NCBI GenBank assembly: GCA_015487335.1
Contig: WFPZ01000261.1
Location: 1-5,582 of the forward strand
Direction of reading: 5' to 3'
Length of the DNA: 5,582 bases
Source: Paracoccaceae bacterium
GTDB taxonomy: Bacteria > Pseudomonadota > Alphaproteobacteria > Rhodobacterales > Rhodobacteraceae
Shown here: piece after piece, positions 1-5,582 of the stretch
Position numbering within the stretch: the first letter of the stretch is position 1
Layout of the letters: every line of letters starts with the position of its first letter
The notes under the pieces: generated by a model
What the model was told of the DNA's origin: nothing
Seen by the model: only the letters and a program-made list of their open reading frames with translations
The model's database searches: none
Position numbers and translations under genes: made by a program

Positions 1-320
1 TCTATGCCAACCTGCCCGAGGTGGACGAGGTGTTCACCATCGGCATGAACCGCGCCGTCGAGCTTCTGGCGCAGAAGGCCAGCCGCGGCCGGGGCGGACG
101 CTCTGCGGCCAGCCCGCTCAAGGAGCTGGGCGAGCACCCCGAAAAGGGCGGCCCGGTGAACGTGATGGACGGCCGCTACGGGCCCTATGTGAAATGGGGC
201 AAGATCAACGCCACCCTGCCCAAGGGGGTGGAGCCCGCCGACGTGACCATGGAAACGGCCCTGCGGCTGCTGGAAGAAAAGGCCGCGAAAAAGGGCGGAA
301 AGCGGCGCAGGAAGACCTGA
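1..320 (+). CDS. topA: DNA topoisomerase I, C-terminal end (partial, 5' end outside window)
   Basis: This is the last 105 residues of type IA topoisomerase I, which relaxes negatively supercoiled DNA. The frame is open from base 3 and starts with YANLPEVDEVFTIGMNRAVE, so it enters from the left and the GTG at 21 is not a start. The visible part is the C-terminal repeat region (Toprim_Crpt type): a segment ending in ELLAQKASRG, then DGRYGPYVKWGKINATLPKG at about visible residues 56-75. It ends in a basic tail (KKGGKRRRKT), as is usual for alphaproteobacterial TopA and likely to bind DNA. The catalytic Toprim domain and active-site tyrosine lie outside the window. The stop is TGA at 318-320, and a small hairpin follows. 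Identification rests on the distinctive C-terminal repeat; I see no frameshift. Confidence 0.9.
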   Translation, partial: YANLPEVDEVFTIGMNRAVELLAQKASRGRGGRSAASPLKELGEHPEKGGPVNVMDGRYGPYVKWGKINATLPKGVEPADVTMETALRLLEEKAAKKGGKRRRKT

Positions 321-352
321 GCCGCCTCACCCTGCCGCAACGCAGATTTTCC

Positions 353-376
353 TTGCCGCGGCGCGGCAATTTATTG
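353..376 (+). terminator. Probable intrinsic terminator of topA
   Basis: A perfect 7-bp inverted repeat, TTGCCGC (353-359) and GCGGCAA (363-369), has a 3-base loop and is followed by the T-rich run TTTATT (370-375). It lies 32 bases after the topA stop. The stem is short and the tail imperfect, so termination may be partial. The 17-bp palindrome could instead be an operator for the scoAB promoter just downstream. Confidence 0.5.
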
Positions 377-402
377 ACTCCGGTGCCGGATCGGCCGAGA
401 AC
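374..402 (+). promoter_or_regulatory. Possible sigma-70 promoter for scoAB
   Basis: TTGACT (374-379) is one base off the -35 consensus. At 17-base spacing lies GAGAAC (397-402), a poor -10 match, which is common in GC-rich alphaproteobacteria. Transcription would start near 409, leaving a leader of about 23 bases before scoA. The -35 is convincing and the -10 is weak. Confidence 0.25.
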
Positions 403-431
403 ACGGGCCAGACTGCACAAGGGAGCACTCA

Positions 432-1136
432 ATGAAAAAGGTCTATGACTCGGCGGCGGAAGCCCTGAACGGCCTTCTGCACGACGGAATGTTCATTGCC
501 GCCGGAGGCTTCGGGCTTTGCGGAATTCCCGAGCTTCTGATCAAGGCGATCCAGGAATCCGGAGTGAAGGACCTCACCTTCGCTTCCAACAATGCCGGGG
601 TCGATGACTTCGGCATCGGCATCCTGCTGCAGACCAGGCAGGTGAAGAAGATGATCTCTTCCTACGTGGGGGAAAACGCCGAATTCATGCGCCAGTATCT
701 TTCGGGCGAGCTGGAGCTGGAGTTCAACCCCCAGGGGACGCTTGCCGAGCGGATGCGCGCCGGCGGGGCGGGCATCCCCGGTTTCTACACGAAAACCGGC
801 GTCGGCACGGTGATCGCCGAGGGCAAGGAGCACAAGGAGTTCGACGGCGAGACCTACATCCTGGAGCGCGGCATCGTCGCGGATCTGGCCATCGTGAAGG
901 GCTGGAAGGCGGACGAGACCGGCAACATGATCTTCCGCAAGACGGCGCGCAACTTCAACGTGCCTGCCGCCATGTGCGGGCGGGTCTGCGTGGCCGAGGT
1001 CGAGGAAATCGTGCCCGCAGGCAGCCTTGACCCGGATCATATCCACCTGCCCGGCATCTACGTGCACCGGCTGATTCAGGGCGAACACGAAAAACGGATC
1101 GAACAGCGCACCGTGCGCAAGCGAGAGGAGGCCTGA
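432..1136 (+). CDS. scoA: Succinyl-CoA:3-ketoacid CoA-transferase, subunit A
   Basis: This is subunit A (234 aa, the usual size) of the family I CoA-transferase that moves CoA from succinyl-CoA to acetoacetate. The acetoacetyl-CoA made feeds ketone-body, 3-hydroxybutyrate and polyhydroxybutyrate use. The enzyme is cytosolic and works as a complex with ScoB. Family motifs are in order: GGFGLCGIP (25-33), SNNAGVDDFGIG (52-63), SSYVGEN (76-82) and the segment 101-120 running from QGTLAERM to GIPGFYT. There is no signal peptide or membrane segment. The ATG at 432 has GGAG at 422-425 with a 6-base gap. scoB starts 3 bases after the stop, so the two subunits are co-translated. The motifs fit SCOT better than 3-oxoadipate CoA-transferase (PcaI), but substrate choice is inferred from similarity. 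Confidence 0.92.
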   Translation: MKKVYDSAAEALNGLLHDGMFIAAGGFGLCGIPELLIKAIQESGVKDLTFASNNAGVDDFGIGILLQTRQVKKMISSYVGENAEFMRQYLSGELELEFNPQGTLAERMRAGGAGIPGFYTKTGVGTVIAEGKEHKEFDGETYILERGIVADLAIVKGWKADETGNMIFRKTARNFNVPAAMCGRVCVAEVEEIVPAGSLDPDHIHLPGIYVHRLIQGEHEKRIEQRTVRKREEA

Positions 1137-1139
1137 TCC

Positions 1140-1766
1140 ATGCCTTGGGACCGCAACGAAATGGCCGCCCGTGCGGCGCAGGAGCTTGAAGACGGCATGT
1201 ATGTCAACCTCGGGATCGGCATCCCGACGCTGGTATCCAACTACATTCCCGAAGACATCCACGTCACGCTGCAGTCGGAAAACGGCATGCTCGGTATGGG
1301 CCCCTTCCCCTATGAGGGCGAAGAGGACCCCGACCTGATCAACGCCGGCAAGCAGACGATCACCGAACTGCCGCATACCGCCTATTTCGACTCCGCCACC
1401 AGCTTTGCCATGATCCGCGGCGGCAAGATCGCCATGGCGATTCTCGGCGCGATGGAAGTCAGCGAAAAGGGCGATCTGGCCAACTGGATGATCCCCGGAA
1501 AGCTGGTCAAGGGCATGGGCGGCGCGATGGATCTGGTGGCCGGTGTCGGCCGGGTGGTGGTGGTGATGGACCACACCAACAAGCACGGCCAGAGCAAGGT
1601 GCTCAAGGAGTGCACCCTGCCGCTTACCGGCAAGGGGGTGGTGGACCGGATCATCACCAACCTCGGCGTGCTCGACGTGGGGCACAAGGGGCTGCACATC
1701 GTCGAGCTTGCCCCCGGCGTCACCCGCGAGGACATGATCGCCGCCACCGAAGCGACGATCGTCTGA
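1140..1766 (+). CDS. scoB: Succinyl-CoA:3-ketoacid CoA-transferase, subunit B
   Basis: This is subunit B (208 aa, the usual size) of SCOT and carries the catalytic residue. The SENG motif is at 46-49, and Glu47 is the expected nucleophile that forms the glutamyl-CoA thioester. Other family signatures are NLGIGIPTLV (23-32), INAGKQTIT (67-75), FDSATSFAMIRGGK (83-96), GAMEVSEKGDLANWMIPGK (103-121) and GMGGAMDL (125-132). The start is set by a strong AGGAGG at 1126-1131, inside the end of scoA, 8 bases before the ATG. Only 3 bases separate the two genes. The gene ends with TGA at 1764-1766, and a strong terminator follows, so scoAB is probably a two-gene transcript. PcaJ is the main alternative but is less likely given the overall motif match. 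Confidence 0.93.
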   Translation: MPWDRNEMAARAAQELEDGMYVNLGIGIPTLVSNYIPEDIHVTLQSENGMLGMGPFPYEGEEDPDLINAGKQTITELPHTAYFDSATSFAMIRGGKIAMAILGAMEVSEKGDLANWMIPGKLVKGMGGAMDLVAGVGRVVVVMDHTNKHGQSKVLKECTLPLTGKGVVDRIITNLGVLDVGHKGLHIVELAPGVTREDMIAATEATIV

Positions 1767-1794
1767 AGCGCCGGATTTTCGACCAAGCCGGCAT

Positions 1795-1828
1795 GAAGGC
1801 GGCCACGCCCGGCCGCCTTCAACTTTTT
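1795..1828 (+). terminator. Intrinsic terminator after scoAB
   Basis: A perfect 10-bp stem, GAAGGCGGCC (1795-1804) and GGCCGCCTTC (1811-1820), has a 6-base loop and is followed by AAC and five T (1824-1828). It lies 28 bases after the scoB stop. This is a textbook rho-independent terminator and separates scoAB from the membrane-protein operon. Confidence 0.9.
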
Positions 1829-1893
1829 CCGCCCGACTGTTCCCAAAATGGAAACGGCACCATATTGTTGCCCAAATCTGTCGCTATTCCGGC

Positions 1894-1897
1894 AGGA
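1894..1897 (+). promoter_or_regulatory. Ribosome binding site deciding the flippase-like start
   Basis: AGGA lies 7 bases before the ATG at 1905, an ideal gap, but only 1 base before the ATG at 1899. An upstream ATG at 1848 has no comparable site. The start at 1905 is therefore preferred. Confidence 0.6.
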
Positions 1898-1904
1898 AAT
1901 GACA

Positions 1905-2921
1905 ATGAGCAGCACAACCCCCCGGCCCCTTGGCACCACCAAGCCCGGCAGCCTGACACGGCGCTGGCGCGAGAAGGCATTGCTGTGGAGCCTGTTCGCC
2001 CTGGTGATCGTCGGGCTGGCGGGGCTGGCCGCAGCCACCGGCTGGGAGGAAACCCTGGCCCAGCTGTCGCGGCTGAGCTGGGGCCAGTTCGCCATCCTGC
2101 TGGGGCTGTCGCTGGTCAACTACGGCTTTCGCGGGCTGCGCTGGCACATCTTCGCCCGCCGGCTGGGGCTTGGCACCGGGCTGGTGCAGAACATGCGCCA
2201 TTTTCTCGGCGGCTTCGCCATGTCGGTCACCCCGGGGCGGGTGGGCGAAATGGTGCGCATGCGCTGGATCGGCCGCGAAACCGGCGCGCCCTTCGAGAAG
2301 ACCGCCCCCCTGGCGCTGGTGGACCGCGCCTCAGACCTCGGCGCCATGGCGGTGCTTCTGGGCATCACCGTGGCGCTTTCGGCCACCGGAATCAGCGGCG
2401 CCCTGCCCCTGACCGCACTGGCGATCGCCGCCGCAGTGGTGGCCACCCGCCCGGCCCTGCTGGGCGGCGCGGGCGATCTGGGCTACCGGCTGATCGGGCG
2501 CTGGCCGCGGCTGTTTGCCAGGGTGCGCACTGCAGCGCGTTCGCTGGCCCGTTTCTCGGATCCTTCCACGATGCTGGTGGCCGTGCTGCTGGGGGCCGTG
2601 GGCTGGCTGGCCGAGGGCTACGCCTTTCATCTGCTGCTGCTCTGGATGGGTGCCGACATCGGCCTGGCCAGGGCCATGGCGATCTTCATCTTCGCCACGC
2701 TGGCGGGCGGCCTCACCGGGGCCCCCGGCGGGGTGGGCGGTGCAGAGGCCGCGATGGTGGCGCTGCTGGCGCTGGAGGGCGTGCCGCTGGAGGTCAGCGT
2801 GCCCGCAACCGCCGTCATCCGCCTGACCACGCTGTGGTTTGCCATCGCCATCGGCATGGCGGTTTTCCCCGTGGCCGAGCGCCATTCGGCAAGGATTGGA
2901 CATGCGCTGGAAAACGACTGA
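1905..2921 (+). CDS. Flippase-like integral membrane protein (LPG_synthase_TM / UPF0104 family)
   Basis: This is a multi-pass inner-membrane protein of 338 aa, close to the usual length for the family named after the transmembrane half of lysylphosphatidylglycerol synthase (TIGR00374-like). The soluble aminoacyl-transfer domain of MprF is absent. After a short basic N-terminus (RRWREK, 19-24), hydrophobic segments lie near residues 26-45, 60-79, 137-160, 165-180, 222-247, 252-273 and 300-321. Family hallmarks are VTPGRVGEMVR (108-118), DRASDLGAM (140-148) and GAPGGVGGAEAA (272-283). The next gene, a DprE1-type oxidase, starts inside its 3' end (20-base overlap), so the two are translationally coupled. 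From this context I infer a role in moving polyprenyl-phosphate-linked pentose across the membrane. No family member is known to me to do exactly this, so substrate and function are open. ATGs at 1899 and 1848 are alternative starts. Confidence 0.8.
   Translation: MSSTTPRPLGTTKPGSLTRRWREKALLWSLFALVIVGLAGLAAATGWEETLAQLSRLSWGQFAILLGLSLVNYGFRGLRWHIFARRLGLGTGLVQNMRHFLGGFAMSVTPGRVGEMVRMRWIGRETGAPFEKTAPLALVDRASDLGAMAVLLGITVALSATGISGALPLTALAIAAAVVATRPALLGGAGDLGYRLIGRWPRLFARVRTAARSLARFSDPSTMLVAVLLGAVGWLAEGYAFHLLLLWMGADIGLARAMAIFIFATLAGGLTGAPGGVGGAEAAMVALLALEGVPLEVSVPATAVIRLTTLWFAIAIGMAVFPVAERHSARIGHALEND
2891..2895 (+). promoter_or_regulatory. Ribosome binding site inside the upstream gene, deciding the DprE1-like start
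   Basis: AAGGA lies 6 bases before the ATG at 2902 and within the last codons of the flippase-like gene. It supports 2902 over the in-frame ATG at 2839, whose extra 21 residues match nothing in DprE1. Confidence 0.7.
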
Positions 2922-4212
2922 ATACACCGGCTGGGGCCGCGCCCTGCGCGCCCGGGCCGATCTGGCCCGCCCCGAGCGTCAATCGGCACTGGCGGCGCTG
3001 ACTGCCAAGACGCCATCCCCGGCCATCGGGCAGCTGCGCTCCTACGGGGACGTGGCACTCAACAACGGCGGACGGGCCATCGACATGACCCGCCTCGACC
3101 GCATCCTCGGCTTCGACGAGGACAGCGGCATCGTCGAAGTGGAGGCGGGGGTGCGCATCGGAGACCTCGGGCTGGCGTTTGCCTCGCGCGGATGGATCGC
3201 GCCGGTCATGCCCGGAACCGGATTTGCCACCATCGGCGGCTGCATCGCCAATGACGTGCACGGCAAGAACCACCACGTGGCGGGCTCCTTCGGCCAGCAC
3301 GTGGTGGAGATCACCCTGCTTCAGCGGGGCCGCAGGCGGCGGCTGACGCCCGAACGGACCCCCGATCTGTTTCGCGCCACCGTGGGCGGGCTGGGCCAGA
3401 CCGGGGTCATCGCCTCGGCGAAGCTGCGGCTGATGCCCTGCCCCGGCGACATGATGGTGCTCACCGAACGCCGCATCGATGGCTGGGACGAGTTTCTCGC
3501 CATGCTCGACAGCTCGCGCGCGAATTACACCGTGGGCTGGATCGACGCCACCGCGAAGGGCGCGCGGCTGGGCCGCGGCATCCTCGAGGAGGGCGAGATC
3601 ACCTCGGGCGTGTCCCCCTCCCGCAGCCGGGCCCGCGAAGTGCCCTTCGATGCGCCGCAATGGGCGCTTTCCGCCCCGGTGGTGCGGCTGTTCAACGAGG
3701 CCTATTTCCGCCGCGTGCCGGCCCGCGGGCGAACCACGGTGAAGCCCATCTCGGCCCCCTTCTTCCCGCTCGACAAGATTCACAACTGGAACCGCCTTTA
3801 CGGCAAGCGCGGCTTTCACCAGTTCCAGTGCGTGGTGCCGGTGGCCGAGGCCCCGGCCTTGCGCCGGATGCTGGAGCGCATCGCCAATTCCGGCCTGGCC
3901 TCGCCGCTGGCGGTGCTCAAGCGGATGGGCGAAGGGCGGGCCGGCTATCTTTCCTTCCCGATGGAGGGCTACACGCTGGCGGTGGATTTCCCCAACCGCC
4001 CGGCGGCGGTGGCGCTGATCGCCGAGCTCGAGCGCATGACCGAAGAGGCCGGCGGGCGCATCTATTTCGCCAAGGATGCCCTGAGCTCCCCCGAACGGGT
4101 GCGCAGGATGTATCCCGAACACGAGAAATGGCTGAAGGCCGTCACCAGGGCCGACCCGGATGGGCACCTGATCACCGACATGGTGCGGCGGCTGAAACTG
4201 AGGAGCGCGTGA
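2902..4212 (+). CDS. dprE1: Decaprenylphosphoryl-beta-D-ribose 2'-oxidase-like FAD enzyme (DprE1 type)
   Basis: This 436-aa FAD oxidase has an N-terminal FAD-binding_4 (PCMH) domain (about 30-180) and a C-terminal aldonolactone-oxidase-type substrate domain. In mycobacteria DprE1 oxidises C2 of polyprenyl-phosphoryl-ribose to the keto form, which DprE2 then reduces to arabinose. Recalled M. tuberculosis DprE1 aligns along its length: YTGWGR (8-13), RSYGD (46-50), MPGTGFATIGG (103-113), DVHGKNHHVAGSFG (118-131), ATVGGLGQTG (159-168), KFDAPQ-like VPFDAPQ (247-253), WNRLYGKRGFHQFQ (296-309), LSFPMEGYTLAVDFP (350-364), GGRIYFAKD (384-392) and the end DMVRRLKL. Conserved Lys340, Tyr388 and Lys391 match Lys367, Tyr415 and Lys418. 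Ala360 stands where M. tuberculosis has Cys387. It starts inside the previous gene, and its stop shares a base with the next start. I see no membrane segment. The exact lipid carrier is inferred. Confidence 0.9.
   Translation: MRWKTTEYTGWGRALRARADLARPERQSALAALTAKTPSPAIGQLRSYGDVALNNGGRAIDMTRLDRILGFDEDSGIVEVEAGVRIGDLGLAFASRGWIAPVMPGTGFATIGGCIANDVHGKNHHVAGSFGQHVVEITLLQRGRRRRLTPERTPDLFRATVGGLGQTGVIASAKLRLMPCPGDMMVLTERRIDGWDEFLAMLDSSRANYTVGWIDATAKGARLGRGILEEGEITSGVSPSRSRAREVPFDAPQWALSAPVVRLFNEAYFRRVPARGRTTVKPISAPFFPLDKIHNWNRLYGKRGFHQFQCVVPVAEAPALRRMLERIANSGLASPLAVLKRMGEGRAGYLSFPMEGYTLAVDFPNRPAAVALIAELERMTEEAGGRIYFAKDALSSPERVRRMYPEHEKWLKAVTRADPDGHLITDMVRRLKLRSA
4201..4205 (+). promoter_or_regulatory. 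Ribosome binding site for the DprE2-like gene
   Basis: AGGAG lies within the last codons of the DprE1-like gene, 6 bases before the ATG at 4212. That ATG overlaps the upstream TGA (TGATG). The arrangement favours translational coupling and roughly equal output of the two enzymes. Confidence 0.75.
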
Positions 4213-4949
4213 TGGCGGAAAGCTGGATCATACTGGGGGCCACCTCCTCGATGGCGCGGGCCTTCGCCAGGGCCGTGGCCGAACGGGGCTGTGCGGTATT
4301 TCTGGCCGGGCGCGACATGGACGATCTGAAGGCCACCGCCGCCGATTGCCGCCAGCGCGGCGCGGCTCTGGCCGAGGCCCTGCCCTTCGACGCCCGCAGG
4401 CCCGAGGGCTTCGCCGCCCTGATCGCCCGGCTGGAACGCGAGGAGGGCCAGATCAACGCCGCCGTCTTCGTGGGCTCCATGCCCGATCAGGCCGCCATCG
4501 ACGCCGACCCCGCCCTGATCGACGGGGTGGTGGCCGACAACCTTGCCGGCCCGGCGCGTTTCCTGCAGATGCTGGCCCCGGTGCTGGAGGCCCGCGGCGG
4601 CGGCACGGTGGTGGGCGTGGGCTCGGTGGCCGGCGACAGGGGGCGGCTGGGCAACTACGTCTACGGTGCCGCCAAGGCCGGGTTTCACACCTATCTTTCG
4701 GGCCTGCGCAACCGCCTTGGGCGGGCGGGCGCCCATGTGCTGACCGTCAAGCCCGGCTTCGTGGACACGGCCATGACATGGGGGCTGGAGGGCATGTTCC
4801 TGGTGGCCCCGCCCGAGAAGGTGGCCGCCGACATTCTGCGCGCGGTGGACAGGCGGCGCAACGTGATCTACACGCCGTTCTTCTGGCGCTGGATCATGCT
4901 GGTCATCCGCGCCATCCCCGAGCCGATCTTCAAGAAACTGTCCGTCTGA
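4212..4949 (+). CDS. dprE2: Decaprenylphosphoryl-2-keto-beta-D-erythropentose reductase-like SDR (DprE2 type)
   Basis: This 245-aa short-chain dehydrogenase/reductase is the partner of DprE1. In mycobacteria DprE2 reduces the 2-keto sugar-lipid to polyprenyl-phosphoryl-D-arabinose with a nicotinamide cofactor. The Rossmann nucleotide motif is GATSSMA (9-15). Arg34 in AGRD (32-35) may favour NADP(H), which is an inference. The catalytic set is Asn110, Ser138, Tyr151 and Lys155, within GSVAGDRGRLGNYVYGAAKA (137-156). The usual NNAG after strand 4 is replaced by VFVGSM, close to the VAFG form in mycobacterial DprE2. The C-terminus (YTPFFWRWIMLVIRAIPEPI, 220-239, then FKKLSV) strongly resembles the M. 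tuberculosis DprE2 end and is hydrophobic and basic, fitting contact with a membrane lipid. This tail, with the neighbouring gene, sets it apart from generic SDRs. A terminator follows after the stop. Confidence 0.88.
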   Translation: MAESWIILGATSSMARAFARAVAERGCAVFLAGRDMDDLKATAADCRQRGAALAEALPFDARRPEGFAALIARLEREEGQINAAVFVGSMPDQAAIDADPALIDGVVADNLAGPARFLQMLAPVLEARGGGTVVGVGSVAGDRGRLGNYVYGAAKAGFHTYLSGLRNRLGRAGAHVLTVKPGFVDTAMTWGLEGMFLVAPPEKVAADILRAVDRRRNVIYTPFFWRWIMLVIRAIPEPIFKKLSV

Positions 4950-4950
4950 A

Positions 4951-5002
4951 GAAACGGGGGCAGGCAGGCGAAAACCGGCCCGGGCCTGCCGTTTCGTCTT
5001 TT
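4951..5002. terminator. Probable bidirectional terminator between convergent genes
   Basis: Between the two convergent stops, GGCAGGC (4959-4965) can pair with GCCTGCC (4984-4990). Outer arms GAAAC (4951-4955) and GTTTC (4991-4995) extend the stem past a 3-G bulge. On the plus strand the T-rich TCTTTTCTC (4997-5005) follows. On the minus strand the stem is followed only by TTCTTC. Termination is thus likely stronger for the dprE operon. An inner palindrome, GGCCCGGGCC (4977-4986), allows alternative folding. Confidence 0.65.
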
Positions 5003-5003
5003 C

Positions 5004-5582
5004 TCACAGCCCGAACCACTCCTGCCACAGGCCGGCGGCATAGAACATCAGCGACAGGGTGATGAGCAGCAGGCCGATCCCGCGCTTGTCGCGCATGGCG
5101 AAGACGATCGGATCGTAGTCCTGCTTGCCGAAGTAGCCCAGCCGCACCATGCGGATCAGCCAGGCGGTGATCGGGATCATCGCCAGCCACAGGATCCATC
5201 GCGCGGGGTAAAGCGTGCGTGCCTGTTCCGAGAAGGTGTAGAAGAAGAAGATCAGCACCGCCGCCACCGTGCCGAGAATGGCCATGTTCAGCAAATCCCC
5301 CCTGTCCGAGCGTGCATAGCCCCGCCCCGGCAGGCGTTCCTCGCTGTCGGCCAGGGTGAGTTCCGTCATCCGCTTCACGCAGCCCAGAGTGAAGAAGATC
5401 GGGTAGATGAAGGCGAGCATGAAGCCCGAAACCTCTACCTGCCCCGCGGCCGCCCCCGCAACCACGCGCAAGGTATAAAGAGACGCAAGCATGGCGATGT
5501 CGATCCAGCGCATCCGCTTGAGCTTCAGCGAATAGGCCAGCGAGGCCAGCATGTAGACGACCAGCACGCCGAAGAAAGCCCA
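5004..5582 (-). CDS. UbiA-family prenyltransferase, likely polyprenyl-phosphate phosphoribosyltransferase (partial, N-terminus outside window)
   Basis: This is the C-terminal 192 residues of a multi-pass UbiA-superfamily protein. The frame is open to the right edge (WAFFG precedes the GTG at 5567), so the true start is beyond the window. Numbering from the edge, visible features are AYSLKLKRMRWID (16-28), SLYTLRVVAGAAAG (34-47), VKRMTEL (69-75), the charged loop RGYARSDRGDLL (87-98) and YDPIVFAMRDKRG (156-168). Hydrophobic segments lie near 2-21, 28-46, 54-68, 99-117, 129-146 and 169-186. The order and motifs resemble Rv3806c of M. tuberculosis, which joins PRPP to decaprenyl phosphate, rather than quinone-pathway UbiA. 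The first Asp-rich motif is outside the window. Together with the adjacent dprE1-dprE2 pair this supports the first step of polyprenyl-phosphoryl-arabinose synthesis. Some relatives, as I recall, carry an N-terminal HAD-like domain, which cannot be checked here. Confidence 0.82.
   Translation of the reverse strand, partial: WAFFGVLVVYMLASLAYSLKLKRMRWIDIAMLASLYTLRVVAGAAAGQVEVSGFMLAFIYPIFFTLGCVKRMTELTLADSEERLPGRGYARSDRGDLLNMAILGTVAAVLIFFFYTFSEQARTLYPARWILWLAMIPITAWLIRMVRLGYFGKQDYDPIVFAMRDKRGIGLLLITLSLMFYAAGLWQEWFGL

Noticed and set aside
429..1697. Long open frame of 422 codons on the minus strand opposite scoA and scoB
   Set aside because: It mirrors two well-identified genes and is rich in His, Ala, Gly and Leu as expected of antisense GC-rich codon shadow. 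It has no recognisable domain.
1840..1890. Promoter for the flippase-dprE operon in the gap after the scoAB terminator
   Set aside because: A promoter is expected here, and the stretch is AT-richer than its surroundings (CATATT at 1861-1866, TTGTTG at 1865-1870). However, no pair of boxes with proper spacing and good match could be found.
1610..3001. Plus-strand open frame of 463 codons overlapping the scoB end and the flippase-like gene
   Set aside because: It crosses the strong terminator, is rich in Arg, Gly, Ala and Pro, and lies out of frame with two supported genes.
2815..4167. Open frame of 450 codons on the minus strand opposite the DprE1-like gene
   Set aside because: Its composition (His/Gly/Ala/Pro-rich) and exact placement over a convincing gene mark it as a shadow.
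4346..5062. Plus-strand frame running across the convergent gap into the UbiA-type gene
   Set aside because: It is an Arg/Gly/Pro-rich shadow of the DprE2-like gene with no start signal or domain.
1..5582. tRNA, rRNA, CRISPR arrays, insertion sequences or attachment sites
   Set aside because: I read for these and saw no repeat arrays, terminal inverted repeats, transposase-like proteins or tRNA-like clover-leaf sequences. All gaps between genes are under 140 bases.

Overview
The window is GC-rich bacterial DNA. Coding is dense, genes have Shine-Dalgarno sites, and long open frames mirror the genes on the opposite strand. The visible end of topoisomerase I and the linked SCOT genes suggest an alphaproteobacterium, probably Rhodobacterales or a relative. 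This placement is an inference from protein style and cannot be proved here.

Layout: (1) Positions 1-320 are the 3' end of topA, followed by a probable small terminator. (2) Positions 432-1766 hold scoA-scoB, the two subunits of succinyl-CoA:3-ketoacid CoA-transferase, in a tight operon closed by a strong intrinsic terminator at 1795-1828. (3) Positions 1905-4949 hold three co-directional, overlapping genes: a flippase-like (LPG_synthase_TM/UPF0104) multi-pass membrane protein, a DprE1-type FAD oxidase and a DprE2-type short-chain dehydrogenase. (4) On the minus strand, converging on this operon across a probable two-way terminator, is the 3' part of a UbiA-family gene. It resembles the decaprenyl-phosphate phosphoribosyltransferase of mycobacteria and runs off the right edge.

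Region 3-4 is the most interesting part. DprE1, DprE2 and the UbiA-type enzyme are the core of the pathway that in mycobacteria makes decaprenyl-phosphoryl-D-arabinose, the lipid-linked donor of D-arabinofuranose. The UbiA enzyme would put phosphoribose on a polyprenyl phosphate. A phosphatase, not seen here, would remove the 5-phosphate. DprE1 would oxidise C2 of the ribose and DprE2 would reduce the keto intermediate to arabinose. The flippase-like protein is a plausible but unproven candidate to carry the lipid-sugar across the inner membrane. No arabinosyltransferase or acceptor is visible, so the end product (glycan, pilin, lipid or other) is open. The DprE1-like protein has alanine where the M. 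tuberculosis enzyme has Cys387, the residue hit by covalent benzothiazinone inhibitors.
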